Positions 10,669-23,144 of a stretch of DNA of 64,000 nucleotides are shown one piece after another (position 1 is the first letter of the stretch; each line of letters opens with the position of its first letter). The notes beneath the pieces were generated by a model. That model was not told where the DNA came from and made no database searches. It saw nothing but the letters and a program-made list of their open reading frames with translations. The stretch covers positions 5,146,001 through 5,210,000 of the forward strand of contig CP084611.1 of assembly GCA_025917655.1 (NCBI GenBank), written 5' to 3'. Source of the stretch: Chlorella sorokiniana. Lineage: Eukaryota; Chlorophyta; Trebouxiophyceae; Chlorellales; Chlorellaceae. Made by a program: the position numbers and the translations under genes.

Positions 10669-13600
10669 GGCCACGAGCGGATCCAGTGACAGGTGGCCGT
10701 TGGCAGCTGCAGAGCCGTTTGCTGCAGGAGGGTCCGGCCCTGCAGGCAGGCCGTCACCGTGGGCGGGGCCGTCCGCCGCCGCCGCCGCCGCCGCACCGCC
10801 GCCGCCATGCCCTGCGAGGGGCCCAGCAGCGACAGCCTGCTGCCGCCGCTGCCCCCGCCGCCAGGGGCCTGCGTTGGTGGCGCGGCAGCCAGGCGAGGCG
10901 TGGGCAGCACACGCGGCGTGGGCTGCGCCGACGGCGGCGGCTGGTGAGTGGGGGCGGCGCGGCGCCGAGCGCGGGCGCCAGCTGGGTCTGCGACGCGCGG
11001 CGGCCCACCCCCGCCGTGAACGACCGCCAGGAGAGGCCCTTGAGCAGGAAAGATGGGCTGCGGCCCTCGGGGCGGGGGCGGGCGCGCGGGGACGCGGCGG
11101 CTGCCAGCGTCACGCTGTGCATGCTGCGCGCCACCTCAGCGTCGCTGTCCGAAGTGGGCACCATCGCCAGCCCTGCGGGTGCGAGGAGGAATGAGTGGGT
11201 GTCCTTGCATCTTGGCTCCAATCGGTGTATGGAAGTGAGGGGGCCTGAATGCCAGGCAGCACTGCTGCGCAAACAGGGTAGCAATGTGTGTGTGTGGGGT
11301 GTGGGTTAGGTGGGGGGTGGGGGCGGTGGGAAGGGCACCGGGCACTGCCCAAGGGCTCCGTCTGTGTGCAGTCAAGGTTGGACAAAACAGTGGCGCCTTC
11401 CTGAATGCTTGTCGCAGCAAGCGCACCCGACATGGACCGCCGCTGCCGCCGCCTCTCCGCAGCCTCGCACGCCGCTGCCGCCCCGCTGCCCGCGCCAGAG
11501 CCAGCGGGTGCCAGGCTGGCGCCGCCCGAAGGGGACAGGGCCAGCGAGGCGCTGCTGGCGTCGATGAAGGCCGCTGAGCTGGCAGCGGTACCGGCCTCGC
11601 CGTCGCTGCTGCCGCCACGCTCAGCCGCCAGCTCGCCGCCTTCCTCGGCAGACAGGTACGCGTCGTTGTCCTCCTGCTTGCGTCAACAAGGGAAGAGCAG
11701 GGCTGAGGGGTGAACAAGACCCAGACCTCGCGCCCCTCCTCCCCCCCCCCAAAAAAAAAAATCCCAAAACAAAACATCCCCCCCCGCACACACACACCCT
11801 CCCCCCTCCCCACAAACATGCACCCAGCAGCCCACCTTGTCTGAGTTGAGGGGTGAGGCGCTGGTCTCCCGCGCGGCGGCGGTGCAGTCCCAGCAGCAGC
11901 GAGTAGTCCATGACGTGGATGGCCTCCAGGAAGGCGCAGTCGGCGGCGAGCTGGGCGCTGAGGCTGCGGGACAAACGCCGGTCGAGGGTGGGTGGGGCAC
12001 AGGGGGTGCCAGGTGGGGACAACGGGGGCTGAGGTTGAAGTGAAAACGACACGAATCAGGAACACACAAACCAGGGGCAGCAGAAAGGAGGCAGGACGGC
12101 TGCACGTCCAGTGTGGGAGGGCAGCGGGCACATGTGCTGCAGGCGTCGCGCTGCCCAACAGCACCCCGCACCTGGCCTGCAGCTTGGGGTCCACGCGGAA
12201 CGACACATCCAGGTCCAGATCCTTGAAGATGGCTGCGGTACATGGCAGTACAGGTGCGGTACCATGAGCGGAGCAACACCGAGTTACAACAGGAACAGCC
12301 ATGCGCGGGGCCGGGACGCAGGCGCCATGTGCGCGCAGGCGTGCAAGCAAGCCACTGCCCCAAGCCACGCAAACATCGGCAGGCGGGCGGCGGGCGCACA
12401 GGACGATCCGGGCGGGGCCCTGCCGTGCGGCCCCACGTCGAGCCCTTGAGGTCGAACTTGCGGTGCAGCTCCAACTCGGTGCGAAACACGTTGTTCATCA
12501 CCACAAAGCGCACCTGCGCCACAGCAAAGGGGGCATGAGCGATGAACGGCCGATGAGCAAGGCAGAGCAGAGAGGGAGCGGGCTGCGAGCGGCGAGCGTT
12601 TGCAGAGAACCAGCAGCGCAGGGCCGTGGTGGGCTGCAAGTGGGGGCGGCCGGCAGGCGGCCGGACGGCCACCTTGCGACCGTGGGATGGCTTCACGCGG
12701 TGCACGCCGTAGAAGCGGGTGAGGAGGGTGCCGGGGTTGGCTTCCACATGCTTGACGTACCTGGGCAGCATGCTGCACAGGGAGGAGTTGAGGGAGGAGA
12801 GGAGTGGGTGGAGTCGAAGGAGGGCAGGGGTGCAGGATTGCCAGTGGGGAGATAGAGAGGCAAGGATGCCAGGGGAAGACGGCACCAGGTCGCAGCAGCA
12901 ACTGGAAGCTGGCAGTGGCACGAGGGGGAGTGCAGTGCGGATGGACTGCAATGCTGGGCCTGCCTCCTACAGCGCCCAACCCAGTGCAACCCAATTACCA
13001 GCGTGATGCTGAACAGGCAGCGAACTAGCCACCGCAGCGCCGCTCCAACCGCCCACCTCAGCAGCAGCTTGATCTCCTCCTTGTGCATCGTCTTGATCAT
13101 GAACTGATCATCGTGTGAGATGAAGAAGACGCTGCGAAAAGAAAGGGGGGGGGGCAAGGGGGCGGCGCGCGTGTTGGGGAGCCAGGAAAGGGAGTGGCAG
13201 TGCAGACCGCCTCCTTCCTCACACCATGGCCACCGCTGCTGCGTCCTTTCCCTCTTCCCTCACCACCACCCAACCACCCCCATACACAGCATATCACATC
13301 ATGCACCCACGCATACACACGCATACACACGCACACCTCGGGCCCTTACACATCGCCGCCGCGCCACAAGCAGGAGCGCAAACACACCCACAAGCTGTAG
13401 GCCCCGCCGTTGCGCACCTGCCGCTCTTGCCAGGGGAGGGCATCTCCCTCAGCGCCTGGTCGCCGCAGATGGAGAGGATGTAGGCGGAGTTGTCCACACC
13501 GAACAGATGGCGCAGACGTCTGCGGTACAGGGCGGTACAGGGCGGTGCCAGCGTCAACGGTAGGTATACTACAAAAGGTGCCGCGGGATGCGGAGGCCGA

Positions 13601-16600
13601 AGCGCAGGTGCAGGTGTGGAGGGGCGCAAGGCAGCGGCGGCGGAGGAGAGTGTCAAGGGATGCTGCTTGAGCGACAGCGCAGCGCTCCCTATCCCCACCG
13701 ACAGGGCAGCGCTCCCTTTCCCCCACTGAGCTGCAAATGCACGGCGCTCCGGGCTGCTGCCTCACTTGAAGGCGGTGGTGCAGTAGTCCTTCCACTTGAA
13801 GTCATTTGAGGGGTGGGGGAGTCACCTCGGAGCCCTCACGCGGGAAGCGAAGCCACACCTGGGGGGGGGGGGGGATGGGATGCAAGCGGGGAGCTATTAC
13901 CATGGTTCAAAGACCATAAAGCCAGAACGTGAGATTAGAAGGCCAGAAATTGGATAGGACGAGGGGTAACCAGCTTTCAAGGGGTCGTCAGGGTACGCCG
14001 CAGCGCCCGGGCTGACCACACGGGGAAAGGCACCGCGCAAGGCCCCCAAAACTGCCCCGACACCCAGCCCACCTTCTCCTTGAACTGCTCCTCGGTGAGA
14101 CGCGCCGGCGCCGGCAGCTTGCTGAGGGTGGTGATGGTGTAGCGAATGCCCAGCTGTTGCAATGAGGAGGGGTGGCGGAGGGAAGGCAAATCAGGGAAGG
14201 CGCTCGAGCCAGGCAACAGGCACCACTCAGGACGCAAAGGCACTGCCAGCAAGGTAAATTGGCTTAGCAGCACACTTCTGATCCAGACAGCCCCCCAAAC
14301 AGCAAAAAGAAACAGCAAGGGTGAGCGCTTGGCACGCAGGCCTGTTCATGGAGCCACCGCTGGCAAATCCAGCTGCCTGAAACCGGCGAGCCGCGCACAA
14401 GCACAAGCTCAGCCCCAGCCTTACATGCAACCCCAGCTTGCCTGCAGGTTGAGCATCAGGTCGTAGGAACGGTGGCCCTTGTACACCGTCTCTCCCAGCC
14501 GCACCTGGCGCTTGCGCCCCGCCGCAGCCGCCCCTTGCGCTTCTCCACCGCGTGCTGCAGCCAGGCGGGCGGTACAGGCGGTACATGAGCAGGGGCAGGG
14601 AGGCACACCGCGCTATTGGTGTTTGCTCAAGGGAGGTGGATCCATCGAGTGGCGGGCCAGCACTCCACAGCCGCGAACCCGACAGCATCCACGGCAGGGG
14701 GCCAGCGGGCGACCCAGCACAGGCGCGCAGCAGCCGCGGGGCACCTTGGCGGGACCGAAGATGAGCTCCAGGTCCTGCGTGCTCAGCGCCTCCTCGTGCA
14801 CCAGCTTCCCCGGTCGTACTGGCACACATACACCAGCTGGTCGCCCGCGCCGCCGGCGTGCCCGCCGCTGGCGCTGCGCCCAAAGGCGTCTGCACAAGGC
14901 ACAGGGGGTGGGCGGGTGGGGCGGAGATGGGGGGCTGTCTCTTGCCTTCCTTCTGCCGCCGCTGCGCAAGGATGCGTCTCGATCATGGGCTTGTTCGCTT
15001 GGCTGGCTGAGCGAGTGACGCAGCAGCTGCAAGTGCCAGTGCAAGCCCAGCGGCGGTGGCAGCAGCTGATCCAGGCGGCGCTTGCCTGAGCCCAGCCGGT
15101 CGCGGCGGTGCGCAGCCCCAGCAGCCAGCGGCGAGTCCAGCGGCGCGTCGCCCGCCAGCGGCGAGCCCATCGGGAGCGTCGCGGCGGGGAGGCCCCCAGG
15201 CCCATCCCTGCCGCCGACGCCGCCGCGCTGGCGCCGTGCGCGGCGGCGGCCGCCGCTGCAAAGGCCAGGTCGCCAGCGGCATCCACAACCCCTTCTATGG
15301 CCCTTGCCACGGGGCGGCCCGGCAGCACGCCGGGGATTGACCGCGAGCGGGCGACGGGATCGCTGCCGGGGCGGCGCCCGGGGTGTGGGGGCGGGGCGGA
15401 ACACGCCCACCCCGTCTTCTTGCCCCCTCCCAGAAGCCCTCGTACGTACTGCCGTCCCGCCAGGTGAACACGCCGATGCCGTCCTCCTGCCCCTCGCTCC
15501 ACTCGCCGTCGTATCGCTCCCCTGCGACAGGGGCGGGGCGGGGTGGGTGGGCGGGTACAGGGCGGGCCCCAGTTGGAGAAGGTGTTGTGTCGCACTAGCA
15601 TGCAGTCGTACTGGGCAGGCCAAAACAGTCCTTTACGGCGGCACACACGCTCAGAGCCGGCCCCATGCCGTGCGTGCACCCCATGGCATGAATCAAATCT
15701 GCCAGACGGTGCCAGCGGGCAGGCGCGCTGATTCGCTGCACGCCCGCACCCGTGATCCACTTGAGCGTGCCCTGGCCGTGCATCTTGCCCGCCCGCCACT
15801 CGCCGTCGTACTGGTTGCCATGGTGCCACACGTACCTGCATGTACCGCCGTGCCCACGGCCAAGGGAAGCTGTAAAAGAGCGGTGCTGCACGATCGACAA
15901 GCGAGCACAGAGCGGGCCCAGCCTGGAGGCGCACCCGCAAACCCTTCTCGCCAGAACTGCTGCAAGGCCCAGGCTGGCGAGCGCTCGCTGCGCGCCCACC
16001 GCAGCGCCGCAGCAGGCAGGGCGCCCGCCAGCTGGCACGCAGCCCGCGCCGCACCTGCCCGGCCCCTCTGCCTTGCCGCTGCGCCACAGGCCCTCGTACG
16101 AGTCGCCGTTTGCGTACACCTTCTTGCCGATGCCGTGCTTGAGGTTGGCCTGCCAGCCGCCGGAGTAGCGGGCGGCGTCGGGGGACTCAAAGGTGCCGTA
16201 GCCCTGCGGGAGGGAGTCAAGCAGGCCATGGCGTGCAGGTGGTCTCGGACCACGAACCGGATGTGCTGAGCTGCGCAGCCAGCACAGGAGGTGCTGCAGA
16301 GCGGCGGCGCAGGCACCGGGTTCCAGACCCGCCGCCTGCTGCCTGCCGCAAGTCGCACGCCGTGCCGCCGCGGCAGCGGCCCGCCCGCCTGGGGCCCCGC
16401 ACCTGCATGAAGCCGTCGCGCCACTCGCCCTGGTACGAGGCGCCGTTGGGCCAGCGGTACTTGCCCCAGCCGTGCTTCAGGCCGGCGTTCCAGGCGCCCT
16501 CGTAAGTGCTTCCGTCGGCCCACGTGTAGCGGCCCTCGCCCTCCGGCTGCAGGGCCAACATCCAAAGGACAGAGACGTGAATGATGGTGCTTACGTTGTG

Positions 16601-16847
16601 CACCGCATGGCTGACAAGAGGAGGCACCGGTCGCCAAACAAGTGTTGGCTCGCAACCGGCAGTGGCGGGTGACGGCTGGGGTGACAGCGTGCCGAACCTT
16701 GCCCTCCTTCCAGCCTCCCCGGTAGCTCTCATCGTTTGGGAAGCGCAAATCCTTGTATTCTATGCCGTCCAGCTTCAGCACGGACAGGTTTGTGTTGTCG
16801 CGCAGCCAGTTGAGCTCGCCCTTGAGCAGGCTGTTGAGAGAGCTCAT
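7771..16847 (-). CDS. PIP5K: MORN-repeat phosphatidylinositol-4-phosphate 5-kinase, copy 1
   Basis: Makes PI(4,5)P2 from PI4P at membranes. It has about 22 exons from ATG 16847 ([18 protein letters not shown]). Exons 1-5 (16847-16698, 16546-16403, 16203-16055, 15835-15750, from 15521) encode MORN repeats such as [18 protein letters not shown]. The kinase core begins at [17 protein letters not shown] (ends 14442, GC donor), then [10 protein letters not shown] (14153-14073), FKWKDYC (13858-13766), [20 protein letters not shown] (13519-13418), [14 protein letters not shown] (13131-13057), [10 protein letters not shown] (12772-12673), [15 protein letters not shown] (from 12513), FKDLDLDV (12232-12172) and [13 protein letters not shown] (11963-11836). 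An insert of roughly 800 Ser/Ala/Pro/Gln-rich residues separates DYSLLLG from [12 protein letters not shown] (ends 8480). The last exons, 8236-8167 and 7925-7771, give [18 protein letters not shown] and a poly-Gln/Ala C-terminus. Several G/C runs appear one base short. Confidence 0.92.
7774..7861 (-). repeat. CAG-type repeat encoding C-terminal poly-Gln/Ala of PIP5K copy 1
   Basis: On the coding (minus) strand the last ~30 codons are CAG with regularly spaced GCG or GCA, giving blocks [11 protein letters not shown] and AQQQQQQ up to the stop. It is an interrupted trinucleotide repeat, so length variation between strains would be expected. Confidence 0.85.
10376..10415. repeat. tandem CCTGTACCGCACG units in a PIP5K intron
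   Basis: Three near-identical 13-base units (ACCGCACGCCTGT spaced in tandem) lie just inside an intron of PIP5K copy 1. They belong to the window-wide GTACCGC family described in the findings; here they run opposite to the gene. Confidence 0.7.
10627..10668 (-). repeat. (CAG)n encoding internal poly-Gln of PIP5K copy 1
   Basis: About 14 uninterrupted CTG units on the plus strand, read as CAG on the coding strand, within the long insert between the two halves of the kinase core. The flanking frame (PLVAK before, [12 protein letters not shown] after) is open and matches the coding frame of the exon. Confidence 0.85.
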
Positions 16848-17269
16848 GTGCACAGGCCCCCGCGCCCTCAACCACCACTGCTCGACGCGATCGACGTCCT
16901 CCGACCCCTGTTCAAGCCCAGTTACTAAGCTAACTCTCGCATGGCTGCTGCTGCTGCACTGCAGTGCAGCCTAAAGATCAAGGTGCTCTTTCTATCAATC
17001 AATGCAGCAAGCAAGAGTCAACCGCGGCAGCACGGGCATGCTATGATCTGGCATTTCACGTTACACCGGTGAAGCAACACCCGGGAGTCCATTCCCGGAA
17101 TGCATTGTTCGACCGTGGGTGAGAGGGAACGGTGAAGGCCTCCCCTTCTGTTTCCAAGGTTGCTTCCTGGCTTCGCCCGAAACCTGAGGCTATGCCGACA
17201 TGTTGCTAGTAGCTAGTGACTGAACGACATGCATCACTTCAACCAGCAGCCGAATGGCGCACTCCAACC
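16848..17269. promoter_or_regulatory. divergent promoter region of the two PIP5K genes
   Basis: About 420 bases lie between the ATG of PIP5K copy 1 (minus strand) and the proposed ATG of copy 2 (plus strand), so the two paralogues share one upstream region. It is more AT-rich than the coding flanks. No known element was recognised. A short upstream ATG frame at 17229-17273 (ATG CAT CAC TTC ... TGA) could act as a uORF in the copy 2 leader. Confidence 0.5.
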
Positions 17270-20200
17270 ATGAAAGTCGGGAGGAGGGTTTGCGGCCGGC
17301 CTGCTGGCCTCTCTGCTCCCTTTTCCCGCCCTCTTGTTGCTGCTTGCGATATCAGCGAGCCTTATGATCGCCGCGGCACGGGCTGCCAATCGCCGAGCCA
17401 GGGCCAGGCGCAAGGAGCAGGGGCAGGTTGTCGCTGCAGGCCTGGACGCCTTGGACGGCAGGCAGCCAGGCTTGGGCGCCACAGTCGGGCGCCTGCCAGC
17501 GACAAACGACAGCATGGATGGCATCCAAGATTGCGCCGCCCCGCCTGCAGCTGTACCGACGGCGGGAAGCGCCGCTGACGCACAGCGGCATGCGCCGCCG
17601 TCACCCCCCGCACCCCGAACCGCTGCCCGCAGCTGCTGCTGTGGCCCCTTTCTCGACACAGCCGCCCCAGCTGGTGCCGGCTGCACTGCCGGACGGCACC
17701 CACCATGCGCGGTACAGCGACGGCAGCGCATACTACGGCGAGTGGCGCGGCGGCAGGATGCACGGCCGGGGTCTTTGTGTGGCCCAACGGTGTGTGCTGA
17801 CGTGCTTGAATGCCGCTGTGGGGTTTCGCTGGAAGCCAGGATGGTCCCTTTATTAGCCATGCTGCTGCCGCTGTTCGACATGCCCGTTCTGACACCCAGC
17901 CCTCCGTCACGACCGGCGGTGTCATGCAACCCGCCCCGGTGCTTTCGCCCTCTCCTGCCAGGTGATCGGTACGAGGGCGAGTGGGCAGACGGGCTGCAAA
18001 GCGGTACCGGCACCTTCCTCCTGGCTGATGGCTCCATCTATTACGCCAGCTGGCAGGACGGCCGCATGCACGGCAAATGCGTGTACATGCCGCCGCGGCC
18101 CGCCGACGGCGCCGGGTGAGTGCCGCCGCTGCTGCCTCAGCATCAGGGGAAGACCAGCGCAGGGTCAGGATTGCCCGTGCTGTGTTGAGCGGCAGCCTTT
18201 CCCACGACAGTTCTGACCTATGAGTGGTCTCCCTGTCAGGCCATATTGTCGTGCCTCGCCACGCCGCCGCCAGTCTGCCCACCTGCCTGTGCTGCGCTGC
18301 GCTGCTTCTGCTGTCCCGCAGCGATCAGGCGATGTACCTGCAGCAGTACGACCAGGGCGCGCTGCTGAAGCAGGCGGTGCTGCGTGTGGCCGAGAAAGAT
18401 GTGCGCAAGGTGACTCAGAAGAAGGAGGGCAAGAAAAAGGGTGAGCGATCTATGAGTGGACGGGATGGCGGCATGAGCAGCGGTGCGGAACAGGCGCGGG
18501 CGGCCCTGCAGGAGGGGGTGGTCCCTTTCTGGAGCACAACTCTGTGGCTGCCAGCATTTGACGAGTCTGGATAGTACTGAATGAAGTTGTTGCCCGCTCT
18601 GACCCCTGTCGGCGGCCGCTGCGTGCAGCCAAGCGCGAAGCCAGGGAGCTGCAGCAGCAGCAGCAGTATCGGCCGCCCGAGCGGGGGAGGCAGTATACAA
18701 GGGCCACCGCAGGTGCGCTTGGGGCCTGCCTTGATTCCGCTGGGCGGCGCCACGATGCAGTTGGCCTGCCACCGTGCTGCACAGGCGCTCCCTTGCTGCG
18801 GCTGCCGTCCTTTTCTGCTGTTGGGGCGTTACGTACAGCACACCGCTCGAGCCGCCGTCGTCGGGCTAAGCGGGGCCTGTGCTGCACTGCCTCATTTACA
18901 ACTTCCTCTGAGGGTTATGTTCTGTCCTTGTGTACCGCTCTGTACCGCAGTTACGACCTCATGCGCCAGCTGCAGCTGGGCATAACCTTCTCCATTGCAC
19001 AGGCGGAGGTGAGGCGGCAAGGGTCCGAGGGTGAAGGGCGGGCTTGCTGAGCAGCCAAGCAGGGTGGGCATTGCAGGGCGCCTGTTGGCTTGTGCTGCCG
19101 TGGCGGCGTGCAAGCTTGCACCTGCACCCGCCCCGCCAATGCAAGCCAACAGGCCACTGGTGTGAGCGTGGGAGGGAGGGCAGAGGTGTCGCAGTGGGTT
19201 GGTGGTGCCAAAGGGAGCCTCGAGCGCTGCTGCCTTGCATTCCGCCGCGCTCTGTCCTCATGCCGACACTTGCCTCATAATCGCCCGCACCCACACTTGG
19301 CGCCCTCCTTGCAGGCGGCTGACGGCAGTGAGCTTGAAGAGCAAGACTTCTTTCAAGAGGCCACCCAGCACTTCCCTCCGGGTGAGCGGGCAACGGGCTG
19401 CCGCCTGCACGCTGCTGCGGTGGGGCGCACTTGCTGGCAGGCTCAGCCATGGCTGGCTGTGGCTTGGTGGCTGGTGGGCTGCATACCGATGCCAGCCCAG
19501 CAGAACCTGCAGCCGCTTCCGCCGCTCCCACTCTCGTGGCAGCGCCTCAGCGATCCTCCCAGCTGTCTGTGACCTGTGTGCCGAGGCGGCTGGGGATCCT
19601 GCTGCAGGCTCTGAGACCGGGCCCTACAAGTGGAAGGATTATGCACCCAAGGTGTTCCAGCGGCTTCGTCAGGCCTTCGGCATTGACAACATGTGAGTCA
19701 GCAATGCTTTTATGGAGGGCTGTGGGGGTGGGGGCGGCGCAAGCTGGAAACTGAGGAAAGGCAGACGTTGAATCCATTGGCAGAATTGTCTGGGTTGGAA
19801 GCAAACCAGAGGCAACGCACTGGCAGAATGTTGCGGTTTGCTTCCACCGCAGCGCGCACAGCGGAGCTTGCCGACAGCTCTGCGATGGACATTTCCTTCC
19901 AGCTTGCTGCCGTCATGCCGTCTCTGCCATTGGCACATCGCCGCTGCCAGCCATTCATGCGGGATCGAAGGTTGTAATGAGTGTTGACGCCTCCTTTTCT
20001 CCTCTCGCAGCGACTACCTGCTGTCCCTGACGGGGACTCTGCGCTGCGCATGCTGGGGTCCCCCGGCAAGTCGGGCTCAGTCTTCTTCCTGTCAGACGAC
20101 GACCGGTGGGCTGCAGCTCGGATCTGTGCTCAGTTTATCCATTAGTTAAGCTGCATGTGCTGTCCATTCATGCTGCGTGAACCTGCCCTGCTTCTCTGCC

Positions 20201-23144
20201 CAGTGGTCCGCCCAGCACAGGTGTGGTTGTCGCCCCCCGCCTGCACCTGCCCCGCAGCTTCCTGGTGAAGACGGTGGGCAAGGAGGAGATGCGGCTGCTG
20301 CTCAAGCTCATCCCGCGCTACTACCGCCACGTCGCCGCCAACCCCGCCACCCTGCTCGTCCGCTTCTACGGCGTGCACCGCCTCAGCCCCCTGCTCGGCC
20401 GCAGGGTGCGCCGCTGCTGCACCGCGCTCTGCCGCACACCCGGCAAGAGGCTCTGCTGCTGCTCCTGCTGTCTGCCCTTCCACATCACCCACCCGCGCAT
20501 CCCTGCTTTCCCACCCGCGGCAAGAGGTCTGCTGCGTCTGCTGTCTGTCCCCCAACCACCACCCCCACCCCCCACCCCCACCCCCCCCCACACACACACA
20601 CTCACCCACCCACCCACCCCATCCCACACACGCACGCACACACTCCGCGCATCCCTGCTGTCCCAGGTGCGCTTCGTCGTGATGGGCAACGTGCTGCCCT
20701 CCCACCTCCGCCTGCACCGCCGCTACGACCTCAAGGGGTCCACCTACGGGCGCACGGCGGGGGAGGAGGAGCTGCGGCGCAACCCGCACGCGACGCTGAA
20801 GGACCTGGATGTGGACATGCAGGTGCTTCCCGCTGATGCGCTCCTCCCTTGCTTGTGTCGGCCGCCGCCAACCAGCGAGTGCCGCTACTGGAGCGCGCGC
20901 GCCCCACCACCACACACACACCATCACGCCCTCACACCCCCACCCAGCCACCCCACCCTCCTCCCCCGCAGCTGCTTCTGCCCCCTCGGCAGCACGAGGC
21001 AGCACTGGCGCAGGTGGCGCGTGACCTGGCCCTGCTGCAGCGCCTGCACGTGATTGACTACTCGCTGCTGCTGGTGGGCTGGGTTTGGGGGTTTGGGGAT
21101 GGGGGATTGGGTCAGGGCTACGTTATTGTGTGGGGGCATGTTGGCGAGGCAGAGATGCTGCCGTTGCTGACAGGGTGACGTCGTGCGTGCGGCCGTGTGT
21201 TTGTGTGTGGTGGTGTGCAACCTCGCGCCCATGCTGCAATCAGTCGGCGACGGTGCTGCCTTTGTCCGCGCAGGGCGTTCACTTCGTCCGCTGGGGAACG
21301 GCGGCTGGACGCCGCCCTTTGCCGAATGGCCCACGGATCCCGCTGGTGGCGGCAGCGCCAGCGGCGGCGGCTCCCCTCCCCGCACGCCTCTGTCTGTGGG
21401 CGCTGTCACCGCTGATGTTGCGACACTGGGGCGGGACGGCAGCAGAGTGCAGCCTGCCCAGGCTGCGGCAGCTGAAGGGGATCACGCCGGCGGCGGTCCC
21501 CAGCCGCCCCTCGAGGCAGTGCCTGCTGAACCATTAAGCCAGCAGCCACGCCAGCATAATCCACAGCAGCAGCAGCAGCAGCAGCCGCACGGGCACGACC
21601 CTGCTGGCCTGACTTGCAGCTCCCCCCGTAGCAGCGCCAGCAGCACGTCAGCCAGGCAGCCACCAGGCGCCGGCCGGTCAGCTGCAGCACGCGCACAGCA
21701 TGTTTGAGCGCCAGGCAAGCACCGTGGCGACAGCAAACGCGCTGGCGGCGCTCATTGGCAGCCTGGAGCAGCATCAGCAGCAGGCAGCAGCAGCGGGGGA
21801 AGCGATGGCACCAGGGGCAAGGCCCCCTGCGGGGCCACTGGCGCTGCCCAAAGCCAGCACATTGCAGCGTCGGAAGCAGGCGGCGTTGGGGCGGGGCAGG
21901 GAGGCGCCGAGGCGCCCCTGCCGCCCTCACTACGCGCTGCGGCGGCGGCCCTGGTGCAGGCGGCCAATCGCAGCCGGGAACAGGCACGGCTGAGCGCGCG
22001 GGCGGCCCTGCGAGCGTCCTCTGGCGGGGCCAGGCCAGCAGCCGGCGGGGAGGGCACAGCAGCTGCGGCAGGCCAGCTGGCAGCCGTCGCCGCATCGATT
22101 GCAGGCGCAGCAGAGGGGGAGGCGACGGCGACGGCGAGGGCGGAAGCAGCAGTGTCCCCTGCGGCGCTGGTGCTGCCGCTGCCTCACAGGCATCGTCGCC
22201 GCCGCCGCCGCGGGTGGCGCTGGCAGCGGAGCGGGGCCTGGGGCATTGGGGGCTGCGCGGCACCTGCGGCCTGGCCTGCACAGCGTGCTCAGCGGGCGAG
22301 CGCTGCCTGCTGGGGGAGGATCGCAGGAGCTGTGGGTGTGCCACCCGCCGCCGCAGCAGGCTCAGCGCCAGGGCAGCGTGGATGACCAGCAGGAGGGGGC
22401 GGCAGCCGCGGGGGGCCCGCTGAACTGCGGCGGCGCCCCTGTTCAGAACGGTGCCGGCAGCCCAGCCTGGGCCGCCGTTGTGCACGCCGCGCCCGGCGAT
22501 GCTGCCGGCGCGGCTGCGCCCGCACTGCTTCGCCAGCAGTCCTCAGCGCTGGCCCGCATGCGTGGCGGCGGCGAGCCGGCGAGCGTCGGGCGCGCTGTGC
22601 CTGCCGTGGCGGTGCGTCGCGCCGCTGATGGCGCGTTGCAAGCAGAGCCCGTGCTGCTCTTCTTCGGCATCATCGACTTTCTGCAGGTGGATCTGCGGGG
22701 CGGGGATGGCGTTGCATTATGCAGGCTGCTGGGCAGTGCGGGGCAGAGGAGCCCAAGGCGGGGGCCTCATGTTCTGCTCATTTTCTCTTTGCATGTCGTG
22801 CTGTTTTATGTCGTGTTGTGTTACTGCGAACGAGGTGCACGCATGAGTTCCAGACACGCTGGCTGCAACGACATGGCAGGTTATGTTGTACCCTGTACGG
22901 GCGATTCCCTGCCCCCACCCCTTCGGAGCGTAGGACTACTCGCCCGAAAGCACGCTGAGCGCTGGTGGAAGGCGGCGCTGCACGGCGGCGACCGCGTGTC
23001 GGTGGCAGACCCTTGCGCCTACGCCGACCGCTTCGAGCGGGCGCTGCGGGGCTTGCTTGTGGAGGGGGGCCGGCAGAGGCGGCGGCGGCGGCGCAGGGCG
23101 GCCGGCAGGCACGGTTGGCGGCGGCTGCCGCTTGCGGGGGATGA
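17270..23144 (+). CDS. PIP5K: MORN-repeat phosphatidylinositol-4-phosphate 5-kinase, copy 2
   Basis: Paralogue of the neighbouring kinase. The N-terminus differs: an Ala/Leu-rich hydrophobic segment (LLASLLPFPALLLLLAI, frame continuous only if two short G runs near 17280-17291 are each one longer) followed by an Arg-rich stretch suggests a membrane anchor. Two MORN repeats follow (YYGEWRGGRMHGRG; YEGEWADGLQSGTG, exon 17962-18115). Core exons: 18322-18440, 18629-18712 (VYKGHR), 18951-19008, 19314-19381, 19608-19692 (YKWKDYA), 20011-20105 (GSPGKSGSVFFLSDDD), 20258-20405 (VRFYGVHRL), 20667-20822 (LHRRYDLKGSTYGRT, TLKDLDVDM), 20972-21073 (LHVIDYSLLL), then a long exon from ~21275 with a low-complexity insert ending [12 protein letters not shown] (22686), and a last exon from 22934 with SVADPCAYADRFERAL. 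The stop at 23142-23144 is chosen because the decayed copy downstream keeps the same frame and stop. Confidence 0.9.

Noticed and set aside
8421-10910. 829-codon open frame on the minus strand as a gene of its own
   Set aside because: Only parts coincide with the PIP5K insert and kinase exons; it also runs through introns (e.g. around 8850-9110 and 10190-10430) and lacks the [10 protein letters not shown] frame at its end.
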